Assembly: GCA_050246795.1 (NCBI GenBank)
Contig: JBFWVJ010000003.1
Coordinates: 136,972 to 200,971 of the forward strand
Direction: 5' to 3'
Origin: JBFWVJ01 sp050246795
Lineage (GTDB): Bacteria; Patescibacteriota; Gracilibacteria; JAUYGZ01
Length of the DNA stretch: 64,000 nucleotides
This document shows, piece by piece, positions 1-7,822 of the stretch; the first letter of the stretch is position 1; each line of letters begins with the position of its first letter. The position numbers and the translations under genes were made by a program. The notes beneath the pieces were generated by a model. That model worked only from the letters and a program-made list of their open reading frames with translations. It did no database searches and was not told the origin of the DNA.

Positions 1-224
1 ATAAGGACTCCCAAAGCCACAAGGAAACCCCTTCTGAAAAATGAAAGAGCAAACCACCTCACCCAGAGAGAACGAAACCACGCCATGACAAATCCCATCC
101 CCACGAACAAAATCGAAGAGAACTGAATAGCCTGACTCCCCGCCTGATAAAGAAAATCAGGAGGCGGTTGAGCATGAGCAAGCGGAAGAAAAAAATCCAT
201 ACAACAGCAAAGTATTCCCTCCAT
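1..224 (-). CDS. Partial membrane protein (5' end only)
   Basis: An open minus-strand frame runs from an ATG at 224, or an inner ATG at 200, off the left edge. It encodes a short signal-like stretch ending LPLAHA, then two hydrophobic segments (around IQFSSILFVGMGFVMAWF, and a second after an Arg-rich FFRRG loop). I do not recognise the family. It lies just downstream of the redoxin-like gene on the same strand, so the two may be co-transcribed. A TATAAT overlaps the 224 ATG, which favours the 200 start if that box is a promoter. Confidence 0.5.
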   Translation of the reverse strand, partial: MEGILCCCMDFFLPLAHAQPPPDFLYQAGSQAIQFSSILFVGMGFVMAWFRSLWVRWFALSFFRRGFLVALGVL

Positions 225-282
225 TATAGAGGAAAACCAAGCACAATTCCACTGGGAAATTCAGGGACTGTTATTCGAGATA

Positions 283-711
283 TCAATCGCGACTCCGAGA
301 CGCCTGCCGCAACACTCCTAAAACCTCCGCGGCACTGGTTTGAAGGAGCTGGTCCAGATCCAGCACCACGAAATTGTCATCAGGACTTCCTGGGACAAAG
401 GCTTCGCCTGTACGCCGGATATGCAAAGAAGCCCTCTCGGCCTCATCGGAACTCAATCGAACCTGAAATTCATTTTGTGCTCCTGCGTCCTTGATCTTCA
501 TCCAAGCCGGGTCCGATGACGTCAAAATCAACACCAAAAGCCCCAGGCTTTCAAAAGATTGCTGAACCCGGATCAATTCTTCCTGCCATCGTTCATATTT
601 TGCCTCAGCCTCCGCCGACAAAGGAGTAACATTCGCCATGCAACAATAAAAGCAGCTGGATTGTAGTAACTTTACCCCAGGATTCAACCAGGGAAAGTCG
701 TCGACTTCCAT
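283..711 (-). CDS. Thioredoxin-fold (redoxin-like) protein
   Basis: About 142 residues. A CFYC motif near residue 20 (CxxC type) follows a hydrophobic strand, then a helix (LSAEAEAKYERWQEEL), a strand (LGLLVLILTSSD), and a late FVVLDLD strand. This order matches the thioredoxin/AhpC-like fold. I infer a thiol oxidoreductase or redox sensor; the substrate is unknown. TTG codons lie just upstream at 720, but the ATG at 711 is preferred. The downstream neighbour is a membrane protein, so the pair may act at the membrane. The fold assignment is by eye from a weak pattern. Confidence 0.5.
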   Translation of the reverse strand: MEVDDFPWLNPGVKLLQSSCFYCCMANVTPLSAEAEAKYERWQEELIRVQQSFESLGLLVLILTSSDPAWMKIKDAGAQNEFQVRLSSDEAERASLHIRRTGEAFVPGSPDDNFVVLDLDQLLQTSAAEVLGVLRQASRSRD

Positions 712-736
712 CGCCAACAAAGACTGTATCCGCTAT

Positions 737-765
737 TTGACAGTGCATCTTCAGCTCTCTAAACT
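737..765 (+). promoter_or_regulatory. Sigma-70-type promoter of the ATP-grasp/isoaspartyl peptidase pair
   Basis: TTGACA, 17-bp spacer, TAAACT. The -10 box ends 23 bp before the ATG at 789, giving a short leader. Confidence 0.65.
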
Positions 766-788
766 ACCGCCACTTTGAACTCCTTATC

Positions 789-2351
789 ATGAAATCCATG
801 AAAGATGTGCCAATGAACTTTGCGCGAGGAAACCTGTCGAATGGCTATGCCAGCATCGAATCCCATCTTGGCATGAAAAATCAAACCTTCGGAATGTCGG
901 ATTTCATCGATGGACGACCTCAGCTCGGCGCTCCCGACAAGGACCAGGACGAATACCTCCAACGAATGCTGGCCTCCATGATGGGTGAAGACACGACCGG
1001 TGTTTGCTTTGAGCTTTCCCCAGGACTGGAAGAACACTTCCGCGAAATCGGGCTCCTCCGGGGTACCTTGATCCAACTGGCAAGACCGACCGTACGAGAC
1101 TTTCCAAATGCCTCCGTCGAATCACAGCTGCTCCGAAAAATGGGCGACATCATGGCCTCAACAACTCTGAATGAGGCAAAAGCCCGACTCTACCATGACT
1201 TGCTTAACCGCACCCCACTTAACAATTTCCCCAGTGAACAAACCAAAGCCGTAGCCAGACTCCTCGGGGCTCCGATGATCAGTCCTCACGAAAAAACCGT
1301 CACTTATCACTCCAAACACTGGCTCAGGAATGAACCCCTCAACAGCCGAGAGGAGAGCCAATGGGAAGCAAAAGAAATGTCGTACAACATCGCACCTGGA
1401 TTCTCCTTTGAAAGCGTTGATCAACTCCTCACTCAAATCGGATCAATACTCCCACAGTTTTCACCAACTGAAGACACCCTGACCGTATGGGTCAAGTACG
1501 CGTCTTTTTCGGCTGGAGATGGCGTTTTCAAAGTCCAATTGGACCGGGAAGACCTCGTCAACCCAAGGTCCTTGATCAATAAAATCCTCGGAAGAAACCA
1601 AACCGGAAAATCCGCTGAAGAAGTGGCAAAGAAATGCGGCTACATCGATCCAGAAGCAGAAGAAATGGATGGACGTCAGGTCCTCCAAACAATCCTGCAA
1701 AACGTCCCGATGGTACTGGAAGTCGATATCAAACAGCTCCCTGATACCAAAGAAGTCTTGGCCAATTTCAACATTCAAGCCGTCATTGGCCACCACATGA
1801 TCACACTGATCGAAACCTCTCTCCAAGAAACAGGCGCTAACGGCAACTATATGGGGAACATCCTGCCAGCACCACCAGATCTCGCCCCACATGTGAGTCT
1901 CGCAGAGGTGCAATTCCTCTTGCTGTGCCAAAGAGCAAGGAATGAAGGATATCGTGGCTATGCTGGTGGAGACGTGATCGTCCGACAGAAAAAGAACGGC
2001 GAACACCAAGCTATGGTTATCGACTTCAACCCTCGCTTCAATGGCAGCACACCTTTCAATAGTCACATTCACCGTCTGCGGGCAGAAACTGGTGCTGAAA
2101 TCCATGGACTGAACACCAATCTCATCTTGCCTCAAATGGTCACCACCTTTCATGAGATCCGAGACATCTTGGGAAACCACATCCTTTGGAATCCAAAAAA
2201 ATCAGAAGGCTTGATCCCTACAGCCATGAGAGGCACTCCGGAACTTCCCGACAAAGTGGTAAAAATGAGCGTGATTTCTCCTACCCGAGAAGGAGTCTTC
2301 AATTTACTTAGACGGTTGGAAGCCAGAAGAGTACAATACGGCAGTTATTAA
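789..2351 (+). CDS. ATP-grasp superfamily ligase
   Basis: 520 residues. ATP-grasp signatures: a Lys-containing strand followed by a Gly-rich loop (VWVKYASFSAGDGVF, residues 233-247), an acidic hinge strand (VLEVDIKQL, 309-317), and the metal-binding strand VIDFNPRFNGS (410-420) with D412, N414 and R416. The first ~200 residues are not recognisable and may hold the substrate site. The family joins a carboxylate to an amine or thiol through an acyl-phosphate. The gene ends 8 bp before an isoaspartyl peptidase, so a ligase/hydrolase pair acting on an isopeptide or Asp-containing peptide is plausible but inferred. Cyanophycin synthetase is excluded because no Mur-ligase domain is present. Confidence 0.8.
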   Translation: MKSMKDVPMNFARGNLSNGYASIESHLGMKNQTFGMSDFIDGRPQLGAPDKDQDEYLQRMLASMMGEDTTGVCFELSPGLEEHFREIGLLRGTLIQLARPTVRDFPNASVESQLLRKMGDIMASTTLNEAKARLYHDLLNRTPLNNFPSEQTKAVARLLGAPMISPHEKTVTYHSKHWLRNEPLNSREESQWEAKEMSYNIAPGFSFESVDQLLTQIGSILPQFSPTEDTLTVWVKYASFSAGDGVFKVQLDREDLVNPRSLINKILGRNQTGKSAEEVAKKCGYIDPEAEEMDGRQVLQTILQNVPMVLEVDIKQLPDTKEVLANFNIQAVIGHHMITLIETSLQETGANGNYMGNILPAPPDLAPHVSLAEVQFLLLCQRARNEGYRGYAGGDVIVRQKKNGEHQAMVIDFNPRFNGSTPFNSHIHRLRAETGAEIHGLNTNLILPQMVTTFHEIRDILGNHILWNPKKSEGLIPTAMRGTPELPDKVVKMSVISPTREGVFNLLRRLEARRVQYGSY

Positions 2352-2359
2352 TCCCCCTC

Positions 2360-3229
2360 ATGATCCGACTGCTTACCCATGCTGGAGCCTGGAACACCCG
2401 GGACGAAACAGCCCAGCAAACCGAAATCGATGCCGTCAAAGCTTCGATCGAAGCGGCCAAAGGAAGTCCCGATGTCGTCTCAGCGGTCGAAAAAGCCGCG
2501 ATATTCTTGGAAAATCACCCCTCCCTGGACGCGGGTTTTGGCAGCATTATTCAAATGGATGGACGGATCCGCATGGACGCCGGCATTGCCGACTCCCATG
2601 GCAACTACGGGGCGGTGGTCCAAATAGAAGAAATCCAAAACCCTATTTCCGTCGCCCGACGCCTGATGGAGCTGGACTATCACCACATCCTGTCAGGCGA
2701 TGGCGCCAAATCATTCGCTCTGGAACAAGGCTTTCCTCGAAAATCCGTCTACACCTTGAAACGCATCAACAGCTACCTTCAGCTCCGCGAAGAAATCCCA
2801 GACCTGAGCTATGAAAGCCTCCTCAAAGACAAAGAAGAGCAAATCAAAAAGAAGCTCAGCACCATCGGAGCCGTAGCCGTGGATGACCAGGGCAATCTGG
2901 CCGTGGCCAGCTCCACCGGTGGACTATCGTATGGATACCCGGGACGAGTCGGCGACTCAGCCCTTTTGGGACACGGCATGTACTGCTCGAAACACGTCGC
3001 CGTCGCCTGTACCGGCCACGGTGAAAAAATCATCATCACCCTCCTGGCCCAGCGAGTCGAACGATACTACCTGGAAGATCAAGACCTCCAAAAAGCCGTC
3101 GACCAAGCCATCTCCGACCTCGGCGCCGCAGGAGGAGAAGGGGGCATCATCGCCGCTGCGAAAGACGGAAGCATGGCCATCGGCTACAACAGCAGCTTCC
3201 TGGCGACCCATTCTGAGCAGATCGGATGA
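2360..3229 (+). CDS. Isoaspartyl peptidase / plant-type L-asparaginase (Ntn hydrolase)
   Basis: 289 residues, a normal family length. Autocleavage would occur before T168 in STIGAVAVD, the expected Thr nucleophile. Downstream are the family motifs STGGLSYGYPGRVGDS and ACTGHGEK. The N-terminal substrate loop LDAGFGS...MDAGIAD is conserved; the usual HGGAG start is altered to THAGAW. The family hydrolyses beta-aspartyl dipeptides and asparagine. It is translationally close to the ATP-grasp gene (8-bp gap), implying coordinated synthesis and hydrolysis or recycling of a beta-aspartyl bond. Termination is by TGA followed at once by TAG. Confidence 0.9.
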   Translation: MIRLLTHAGAWNTRDETAQQTEIDAVKASIEAAKGSPDVVSAVEKAAIFLENHPSLDAGFGSIIQMDGRIRMDAGIADSHGNYGAVVQIEEIQNPISVARRLMELDYHHILSGDGAKSFALEQGFPRKSVYTLKRINSYLQLREEIPDLSYESLLKDKEEQIKKKLSTIGAVAVDDQGNLAVASSTGGLSYGYPGRVGDSALLGHGMYCSKHVAVACTGHGEKIIITLLAQRVERYYLEDQDLQKAVDQAISDLGAAGGEGGIIAAAKDGSMAIGYNSSFLATHSEQIG

Positions 3230-3265
3230 TAGGGCAGCAGTTCTTCAGAAACATTCAAAAATTTG

Positions 3266-3291
3266 GTGCGGCCCCGCGGACGGGGCCACAC
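3266..3291 (-). terminator. GC-rich hairpin terminator of the 30-residue ORF transcript
   Basis: Stem GTGCGGCCCCG with loop CGGA and a near-perfect complement (one mismatch). On the minus strand it is followed by a short T run (CAAATTTTTG), so it fits the small minus-strand gene best. It could also stop the plus-strand peptidase transcript. Confidence 0.55.
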
Positions 3292-3293
3292 CT

Positions 3294-3386
3294 TCACCAC
3301 CGGCAGTTCAGCACGGTGATGATAACGGCCACTAAGATGGCAAAGAGCGCCAACAATTGACGCTCAACGTTCGATATCTCACCCAT
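3294..3386 (-). CDS. 30-residue single-pass membrane peptide
   Basis: ATG at 3386 to TGA at 3294. The product has a short polar N-terminus (MGEISNVERQ), one hydrophobic helix (LLALFAILVAVIITVL) and a Cys-Arg-Trp tail. A purine-rich AAGAAAAAG precedes the start. The unit has a strong minus-strand promoter at 3443-3471, a 5' leader hairpin at 3400-3420 (CCAAGCTC...GAGCTTGG) and a terminator at 3266-3291, so it looks like an independent transcription unit. It may be a small membrane protein, a type I toxin-like peptide, or only a structured RNA with a chance ORF. Confidence 0.45.
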   Translation of the reverse strand: MGEISNVERQLLALFAILVAVIITVLNCRW

Positions 3387-3442
3387 CTTTTTCTTTCTAC
3401 CAAGCTCTCAAGGAGCTTGGAAAAGGATTCTTGGGCATTGCA

Positions 3443-3471
3443 TAAATAACACTTTTTATTGAATTTGTCAA
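3443..3471 (-). promoter_or_regulatory. Minus-strand promoter divergent from groES
   Basis: TTGACA (3471-3466), 17-bp spacer, TATTTA (3448-3443). It points toward the 30-residue ORF and sits 24 bp from the CIRCE element, so heat-shock control could reach both directions. Confidence 0.55.
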
Positions 3472-3494
3472 TATTTTAAGCGAAATGATACCAG

Positions 3495-3521
3495 TTAGCA
3501 CTTGACTATAGTGAGTGCTAA
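3495..3521 (+). promoter_or_regulatory. CIRCE operator (HrcA-binding inverted repeat)
   Basis: TTAGCACTT-N9-GAGTGCTAA differs from the CIRCE consensus TTAGCACTC-N9-GAGTGCTAA by one base. It overlaps the groES promoter. Known biology: HrcA repressor binds CIRCE and releases it on heat stress. No hrcA gene is in the window. Confidence 0.93.
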
Positions 3522-3529
3522 AATACAAT
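3502..3529 (+). promoter_or_regulatory. groESL promoter inside CIRCE
   Basis: TTGACT, 16-bp spacer, TACAAT. The -35 box lies inside the operator, so HrcA binding would directly occlude polymerase. The -10 box ends 33 bp before the groES ATG at 3563. Confidence 0.75.
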
Positions 3530-3562
3530 AAGAACACTCAAATATCCTTTAATTCTCCCGAT

Positions 3563-3862
3563 ATGTCGAAATCGAAGATCGTTCCCATCGATGGCCGAGT
3601 CGTCCTCAAGGGCGTCGAACCAGAAGAAACCACCAAGTCCGGCATCATCCTCCCCTCTTCCGGCAACGAACGACCCGAGATTTTTGAAGTGGTCGCTATC
3701 AGCGAAGGCCGCACCATGGATGACGGCAAAATCAAGCCCCACCTCCTCAAGGTCGGTCAAAAGGTCGTCTGCAGCAAGTACGCCGGCGATGACATCAAGA
3801 TCGATGGTGAGGAATACAAGATCATCAGTGAAGACTCGGTGACAGCGGTGATTCAGGATTAA
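3563..3862 (+). CDS. groES: Co-chaperonin GroES
   Basis: 99 residues from MSKSKIVPIDGRV, the normal start for the family; an upstream in-frame ATG at 3515 lies inside the CIRCE element and is rejected. The conserved roof-forming ring protein pattern is present: PIDGRVVLKGVEPEETTKSGIILP, then the C-terminal GDDIKIDGEEYKIISEDSV strand. The mobile loop (EETTKSGIIL) that docks on GroEL is intact. It is the first gene of groES-groEL, with an unusually repeat-rich 139-bp gap to groEL. Confidence 0.97.
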   Translation: MSKSKIVPIDGRVVLKGVEPEETTKSGIILPSSGNERPEIFEVVAISEGRTMDDGKIKPHLLKVGQKVVCSKYAGDDIKIDGEEYKIISEDSVTAVIQD

Positions 3863-4001
3863 TAAGACGATTGAGAAACAGAAGACGATTGGGATGAATT
3901 CCCTCCCCATCGTCCCATTGTTCCCCATCATCCCAAATCCTAATACTCCTAATACTCCTAATACTCCTAATACTCTTTATACTCCTCTAACTCCTATCCC
4001 T
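3863..4001 (+). repeat. Repeat-built groES-groEL spacer
   Basis: Begins with an inverted word pair (GACGATTGGG ... CCCCATCGTC) and ends with four tandem copies of a 9-mer (CCTAATACT), the last ones degenerate, reaching the groEL start. The same GACGATTG/CAATCGTCCC words recur in front of rpmA (44,340-44,385). No long ORF is convincing here. Confidence 0.8.
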
Positions 4002-5639
4002 ATGGCTAAACACATCATGTTCGGAGACGACGCGCGACACAAGATCGTCAAAGGCGTCAAAACCCTGGCGGACACCGTTCGCATCACCATGGGCCCTCGC
4101 GGCCGCAATGTGATGTTCGAAAAATCTTACGGCGGACCGACCATCGTCAATGATGGCGTCACCATCGCCAAAGAAATCGAACTCGAAGACAAATTCGAAA
4201 ACATGGGTGCTCAGCTGGTCAAAGAAGTCGCCACCAAGACCAATGAAAAAGCCGGAGACGGGACCACTACCAGCATCGTCCTGGCCGAAGCGCTCATTTC
4301 AGAAGGGATCAAAAACGTCACCGCCGGCGCCAACCCGATGAGCATCAAGCTCGGGATCGACAAAGCGACCCATGCGGTCGTCGAAGCCCTCGACAAAATG
4401 GCCGAAAAAGTGACGACCAAAGAAAAAATCGCTCAGGTTGCGACGATCTCAGCCCAAGATCCACGAGTCGGAGAACTCCTCGGTGAACTGGAAACTCAGG
4501 TCAAATCAGGCGTCATTACCGTCGAAGAAGGACAGACCCAGGGACTGGAAAAAGAACTCGTCGAAGGGATGCAGTTCGACAACGGCTATGTGTCGCCTTA
4601 CATGGTCACCGACACCTCACGGATGGAAGCCACCATGGAGCACCCCTACATCCTCATGACCGACAAAAAAATCAGCTCCATCAAAGAAATTCTCCCTCTT
4701 CTGGAACAGCTCGCGCAAGCCGGCAAGAAAGAACTCGTCATCATCGCCGAAGACATCGACGGTGAAGCGCTCGCTACCTTGATCATCAACAAACTCAAAG
4801 GAGGATTTAGTTCCCTCGCCGTGAAAGCTCCCGCCTTCGGCGACCGACGAAAAGAAATCCTCAAAGACATTGCCGCCCTCACGGGAGGCCGAGTCATCTC
4901 CGAAGAAGTCGGGCTGAAACTGGAAAACGCCACCCTCGACGACCTCGGACGGGCCGACAAAATCGTTGCTACGAAAGATGATACGGTGATCGTCGGCGGT
5001 AAAGGCAGCAAAGGCGACATCGAAGCTCGTTTGAATGAAATTGACGCGCTGTTCCGAAACTCCACCTCCGACTTCGACAAAGAAAAACTGGAGGAACGAC
5101 GAGCGAAGCTCACCGGAGGAGTGGCCGTCATCAAGGTCGGCGCTTCTACCGAAGTGGAAATGAAAGAAAAGAAAATGCGCATCGAAGACGCGCTGAACGC
5201 CACACGAGCCGCCGTTGACGAAGGCATCGTCCCTGGAGGAGGCGTGGCCCTTCTCGTCGCTTCACAAGCGCTCGACAAATTGAAGATCGACAATGAAGAT
5301 GAAATGACTGGGGTCATGATCGTGAAAAAAGCCCTTGAAGCTCCGATCCGACAAATCGCGATGAACGCCGGACAAGACGGCGGTGTGGTCATGATGAAAG
5401 TATCATCACAAAAACCAGGCCACGGCTACGACGCCATGAACAACGAATTCGACGTCGATATGATCAAGGCCGGGATCATCGACCCAAAGAAAGTCACTCG
5501 TGAAGCCCTCGAAAACGCTGCCAGCTTGGCAGGAATCTTCCTCACCACCGAATGCGGCATCGTCGAAGCGCCAAAACCAGAAGCTCCTGCCGGAGGCATG
5601 GGGGGAATGGGAGGAGGCATGATGCCGGGAATGATGTAG
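4002..5639 (+). CDS. groEL: Chaperonin GroEL (60 kDa)
   Basis: 545 residues from MAKHIMFGDDARHK; the frame extends upstream through the tandem repeat but that part is low-complexity Thr-Pro-Asn and not protein-like for this family. ATP-binding motifs GPRGRNVMFEK, VNDGVTIAKEI and AGDGTTTSIVLAE are intact, as is the flexible Gly-Met tail GGMGGMGGGMMPGMM. Forms the tetradecameric folding chamber with GroES. Expression should follow the CIRCE-controlled promoter upstream of groES. Confidence 0.98.
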   Translation: MAKHIMFGDDARHKIVKGVKTLADTVRITMGPRGRNVMFEKSYGGPTIVNDGVTIAKEIELEDKFENMGAQLVKEVATKTNEKAGDGTTTSIVLAEALISEGIKNVTAGANPMSIKLGIDKATHAVVEALDKMAEKVTTKEKIAQVATISAQDPRVGELLGELETQVKSGVITVEEGQTQGLEKELVEGMQFDNGYVSPYMVTDTSRMEATMEHPYILMTDKKISSIKEILPLLEQLAQAGKKELVIIAEDIDGEALATLIINKLKGGFSSLAVKAPAFGDRRKEILKDIAALTGGRVISEEVGLKLENATLDDLGRADKIVATKDDTVIVGGKGSKGDIEARLNEIDALFRNSTSDFDKEKLEERRAKLTGGVAVIKVGASTEVEMKEKKMRIEDALNATRAAVDEGIVPGGGVALLVASQALDKLKIDNEDEMTGVMIVKKALEAPIRQIAMNAGQDGGVVMMKVSSQKPGHGYDAMNNEFDVDMIKAGIIDPKKVTREALENAASLAGIFLTTECGIVEAPKPEAPAGGMGGMGGGMMPGMM

Positions 5640-5668
5640 GGGAAGGATTATAAGGATCGTAAGGATGG

Positions 5669-5695
5669 AAGGCGCAGCTCAAAAGGCTGCGCCTT
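5669..5695. terminator. Bidirectional hairpin terminator after groEL
   Basis: AAGGCGCAGC, loop TCAAAAG, GCTGCGCCTT: a perfect 10-bp stem between convergent groEL and the gene at 5714-6415. The 30 bp before it are purine-rich words (AAGGATTATAAGGATCGT). Confidence 0.85.
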
Positions 5696-5713
5696 TTGAG
5701 AAAAAAGCATCCT

Positions 5714-6415
5714 TTATGCATCCCCCTTCTTTCTGTCTTGTTCTTCCATAAACTTCCGCAACGCATCCACGCTCAACCCACTCCTGTCACCATGGGTGTC
5801 AATGCCAGACAGTCGACCTGGCTTTTCAGAAGGGCTCGGAGGTGAGGCAAGAGTCTCTGTAACGTCTTCTCGGACATCAGAGATCGAATCATCCAAGATG
5901 AGAATTCCCCTGTCATGAAGGACTTGAAGGATGATCTTATAAGCATTGGGTGCTTGTTCACGGAGCTGCGACAATTTTTGGGTCCAAAACGCGCGCAGAA
6001 TACTTAAAGAAAACTCCGGAAAATGTCCAGGGGAAATCTCAGCTGAAAACGTTTCAAAAGAACATCCCATGAGTTGTTCCAGGCTTTGTCTCTTGAGATC
6101 CTCATGAAACGACCCCGGCAAACGATAAGCACCTGTTGGAGGATTCAGAGTATCATTCAAACCCTCTCGAAGGGCGTTTAAACCGACTGAAATAGCAATG
6201 CGGAGATTACTGTCTTCAGGAAAATTCGAGATTTTAAAAGTGACTCCAAGAAAAATAGCATTCACGTAGGCTCCATGACCAAGACCCTCGAGGGCATCAC
6301 GAAAGTCTTCTTGAGAAAATCCTCCCTCCTTTAAGAGCTCCTCCAATGACTTATCCTGTGGAAGATCTATGACCGGTTGTTTGGGGAGACGATCACTGGG
6401 AGACGGTGAATTCAT
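5714..6415 (-). CDS. Hypothetical cytosolic protein
   Basis: About 233 residues from MNSPSPSDRLPK; the frame could start 16 codons earlier. No signal peptide or membrane segment. The N-terminus is Pro/Ser/Asp-rich and the middle looks helical (SLEELLKEGGFSQEDFRDALEGL, FWTQKLSQLREQAP). The C-terminal ~60 residues are polar and probably disordered. I recognise no family. It lies just upstream, on the same strand, of nothing obvious; the antiporter gene at 6466 precedes it by 50 bp and may share its transcript. Confidence 0.6.
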   Translation of the reverse strand: MNSPSPSDRLPKQPVIDLPQDKSLEELLKEGGFSQEDFRDALEGLGHGAYVNAIFLGVTFKISNFPEDSNLRIAISVGLNALREGLNDTLNPPTGAYRLPGSFHEDLKRQSLEQLMGCSFETFSAEISPGHFPEFSLSILRAFWTQKLSQLREQAPNAYKIILQVLHDRGILILDDSISDVREDVTETLASPPSPSEKPGRLSGIDTHGDRSGLSVDALRKFMEEQDRKKGDA

Positions 6416-6465
6416 AGAAAATGAATGAGATCTACTATTAAAGCACAAATGTCCATTTGTCAATA

Positions 6466-7629
6466 CTAGACCTTCACCGAGCGCTCTTTCAAGATTTTTG
6501 AAACCGGCTTAAAAAGCAAAAGGGTAAAAAAGGTGGAAACAAGAGCAAGGGCCACCAAAATAGAAAAAATTTCTCCATGGATCACCCCTTCCTCCAGTCC
6601 CACCGAAGCCAAAATAAGTGCCAAAGCACCACGATTGTTCATTGCCAAACCGAGCGCGAAGCCTTCTCGGCGGTTCATTCCCTTCCACTTGCCGACCAAC
6701 ATTGCCCCCAAGACCTTACCGACATTAGCGGCTACAAACAGCGCCAACACAAACCAAGGCATCAGCATCAACGACGTGATATCGAGATGAAAGGCAAGGC
6801 TCGCAAAAAAGATCGGCCCCAAAAAGCTATAACTCAGACCGAATACCCTGTCCTCAAGCTTGTCATACATTTCGATGTCGATGAGTTCCTTCTGAAGGAA
6901 CAATCCCGCCAAAAAGGCTCCAATAATAAAGTGAAGGCCGATAGATTCAGCAAAGACCCCAAAGATGAGAGCGATGATCAAAGAAAGTGTGAATCCCTTA
7001 TTTCCCTTATACAAAAAGCGGTGAAGAAAAGCCGAAAAAGTATGCCCAAACCAAAGAACGACCGCAAAATAGCCGAAAACCTTCACAAAAAGCACCACAA
7101 AGTGAAGGAAATCAAAAGCTCTGGTCTGATACACATCGAGAAACAGCGAAAAAGCGATCAGCATGAAGACCTCCGCCAACAGTGCCGATGTCACCGACAG
7201 TTGTGAGAGCTGAAAAGACCCCATCTTAGCATCCTTAAGCATCCTCGCAGAAATCTCCACCGCCGACACCGACAAGATCAAGGACATAAAAACCGCCGTA
7301 AAAACCTCAAACCCCATCCACACAGAGATCCCAAACACCCCCGAAAAACACACAACGATACTTCCAAAAGCCACCCAAAAGGCTCCTTTAAAGGACGACC
7401 TCAAATCATCAGGACTAAACTCCAGTCCCGCATGAAACATCAAAAAGAAAACACCCAATTCAGCCAAAACACGAATCGCCTCCGTTTCCGTCACCCATCC
7501 CAGCATCATCGGTCCGACCAGAAATCCGGCAAAGACCTCTCCAAACAGAGTGGGCAAACGGAGGCGATGAAATACTTTCCGACTGATCCATATGGCCGTC
7601 AACAATACGAGCAGATGTTCAAGTATCAT
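6466..7629 (-). CDS. CPA2-type monovalent cation:proton antiporter
   Basis: 387 residues with about 11-12 hydrophobic segments. Family landmarks include LRLPTLFGEVFAGFLVGP, ELGVFFLMFHAGLEF (the LGVxLLLFxAGLE motif) and the late GFALGLAMNNRGALALILAS segment. No TrkA-N or other regulatory domain follows. The ion-binding site, normally two acidic residues in (A/I)DDxxxL, reads SALLAEVFMLI, so the pair is Ala-Glu. Function as an Na+ or K+/H+ exchanger is inferred from the family; the altered site makes coupling uncertain. Confidence 0.85.
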   Translation of the reverse strand: MILEHLLVLLTAIWISRKVFHRLRLPTLFGEVFAGFLVGPMMLGWVTETEAIRVLAELGVFFLMFHAGLEFSPDDLRSSFKGAFWVAFGSIVVCFSGVFGISVWMGFEVFTAVFMSLILSVSAVEISARMLKDAKMGSFQLSQLSVTSALLAEVFMLIAFSLFLDVYQTRAFDFLHFVVLFVKVFGYFAVVLWFGHTFSAFLHRFLYKGNKGFTLSLIIALIFGVFAESIGLHFIIGAFLAGLFLQKELIDIEMYDKLEDRVFGLSYSFLGPIFFASLAFHLDITSLMLMPWFVLALFVAANVGKVLGAMLVGKWKGMNRREGFALGLAMNNRGALALILASVGLEEGVIHGEIFSILVALALVSTFFTLLLFKPVSKILKERSVKV

Positions 7630-7822
7630 GAGATCTTCATCAGAGTACTGTTCATCCTATCACATCTCCCCCTTTATCGAAACCTGATCACTCCAGAAAC
7701 GGATCGAGACGCTAAAATTACCAAGATAAAAGAAACAGCATGTCTGATGATGCCCTTTGATGTCGTTTCAAAAAACCGAAAGAGAAGAAGAACCGAATAG
7801 TAAATTCTAAAAAAACATGAAT

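Noticed and set aside
168..494. 108-codon plus ORF near the left edge
   Set aside because: Overlaps the partial minus gene and the redoxin-like gene; no supporting motif.
3894..4001. N-terminal extension of groEL through the spacer
   Set aside because: Low-complexity Asn-Thr-Pro repeat; GroEL homologues start at MAKHI.
4646..5392. 248-codon minus ORF inside groEL
   Set aside because: Antisense shadow of groEL, Ser/Arg/Pro-rich with no family pattern.
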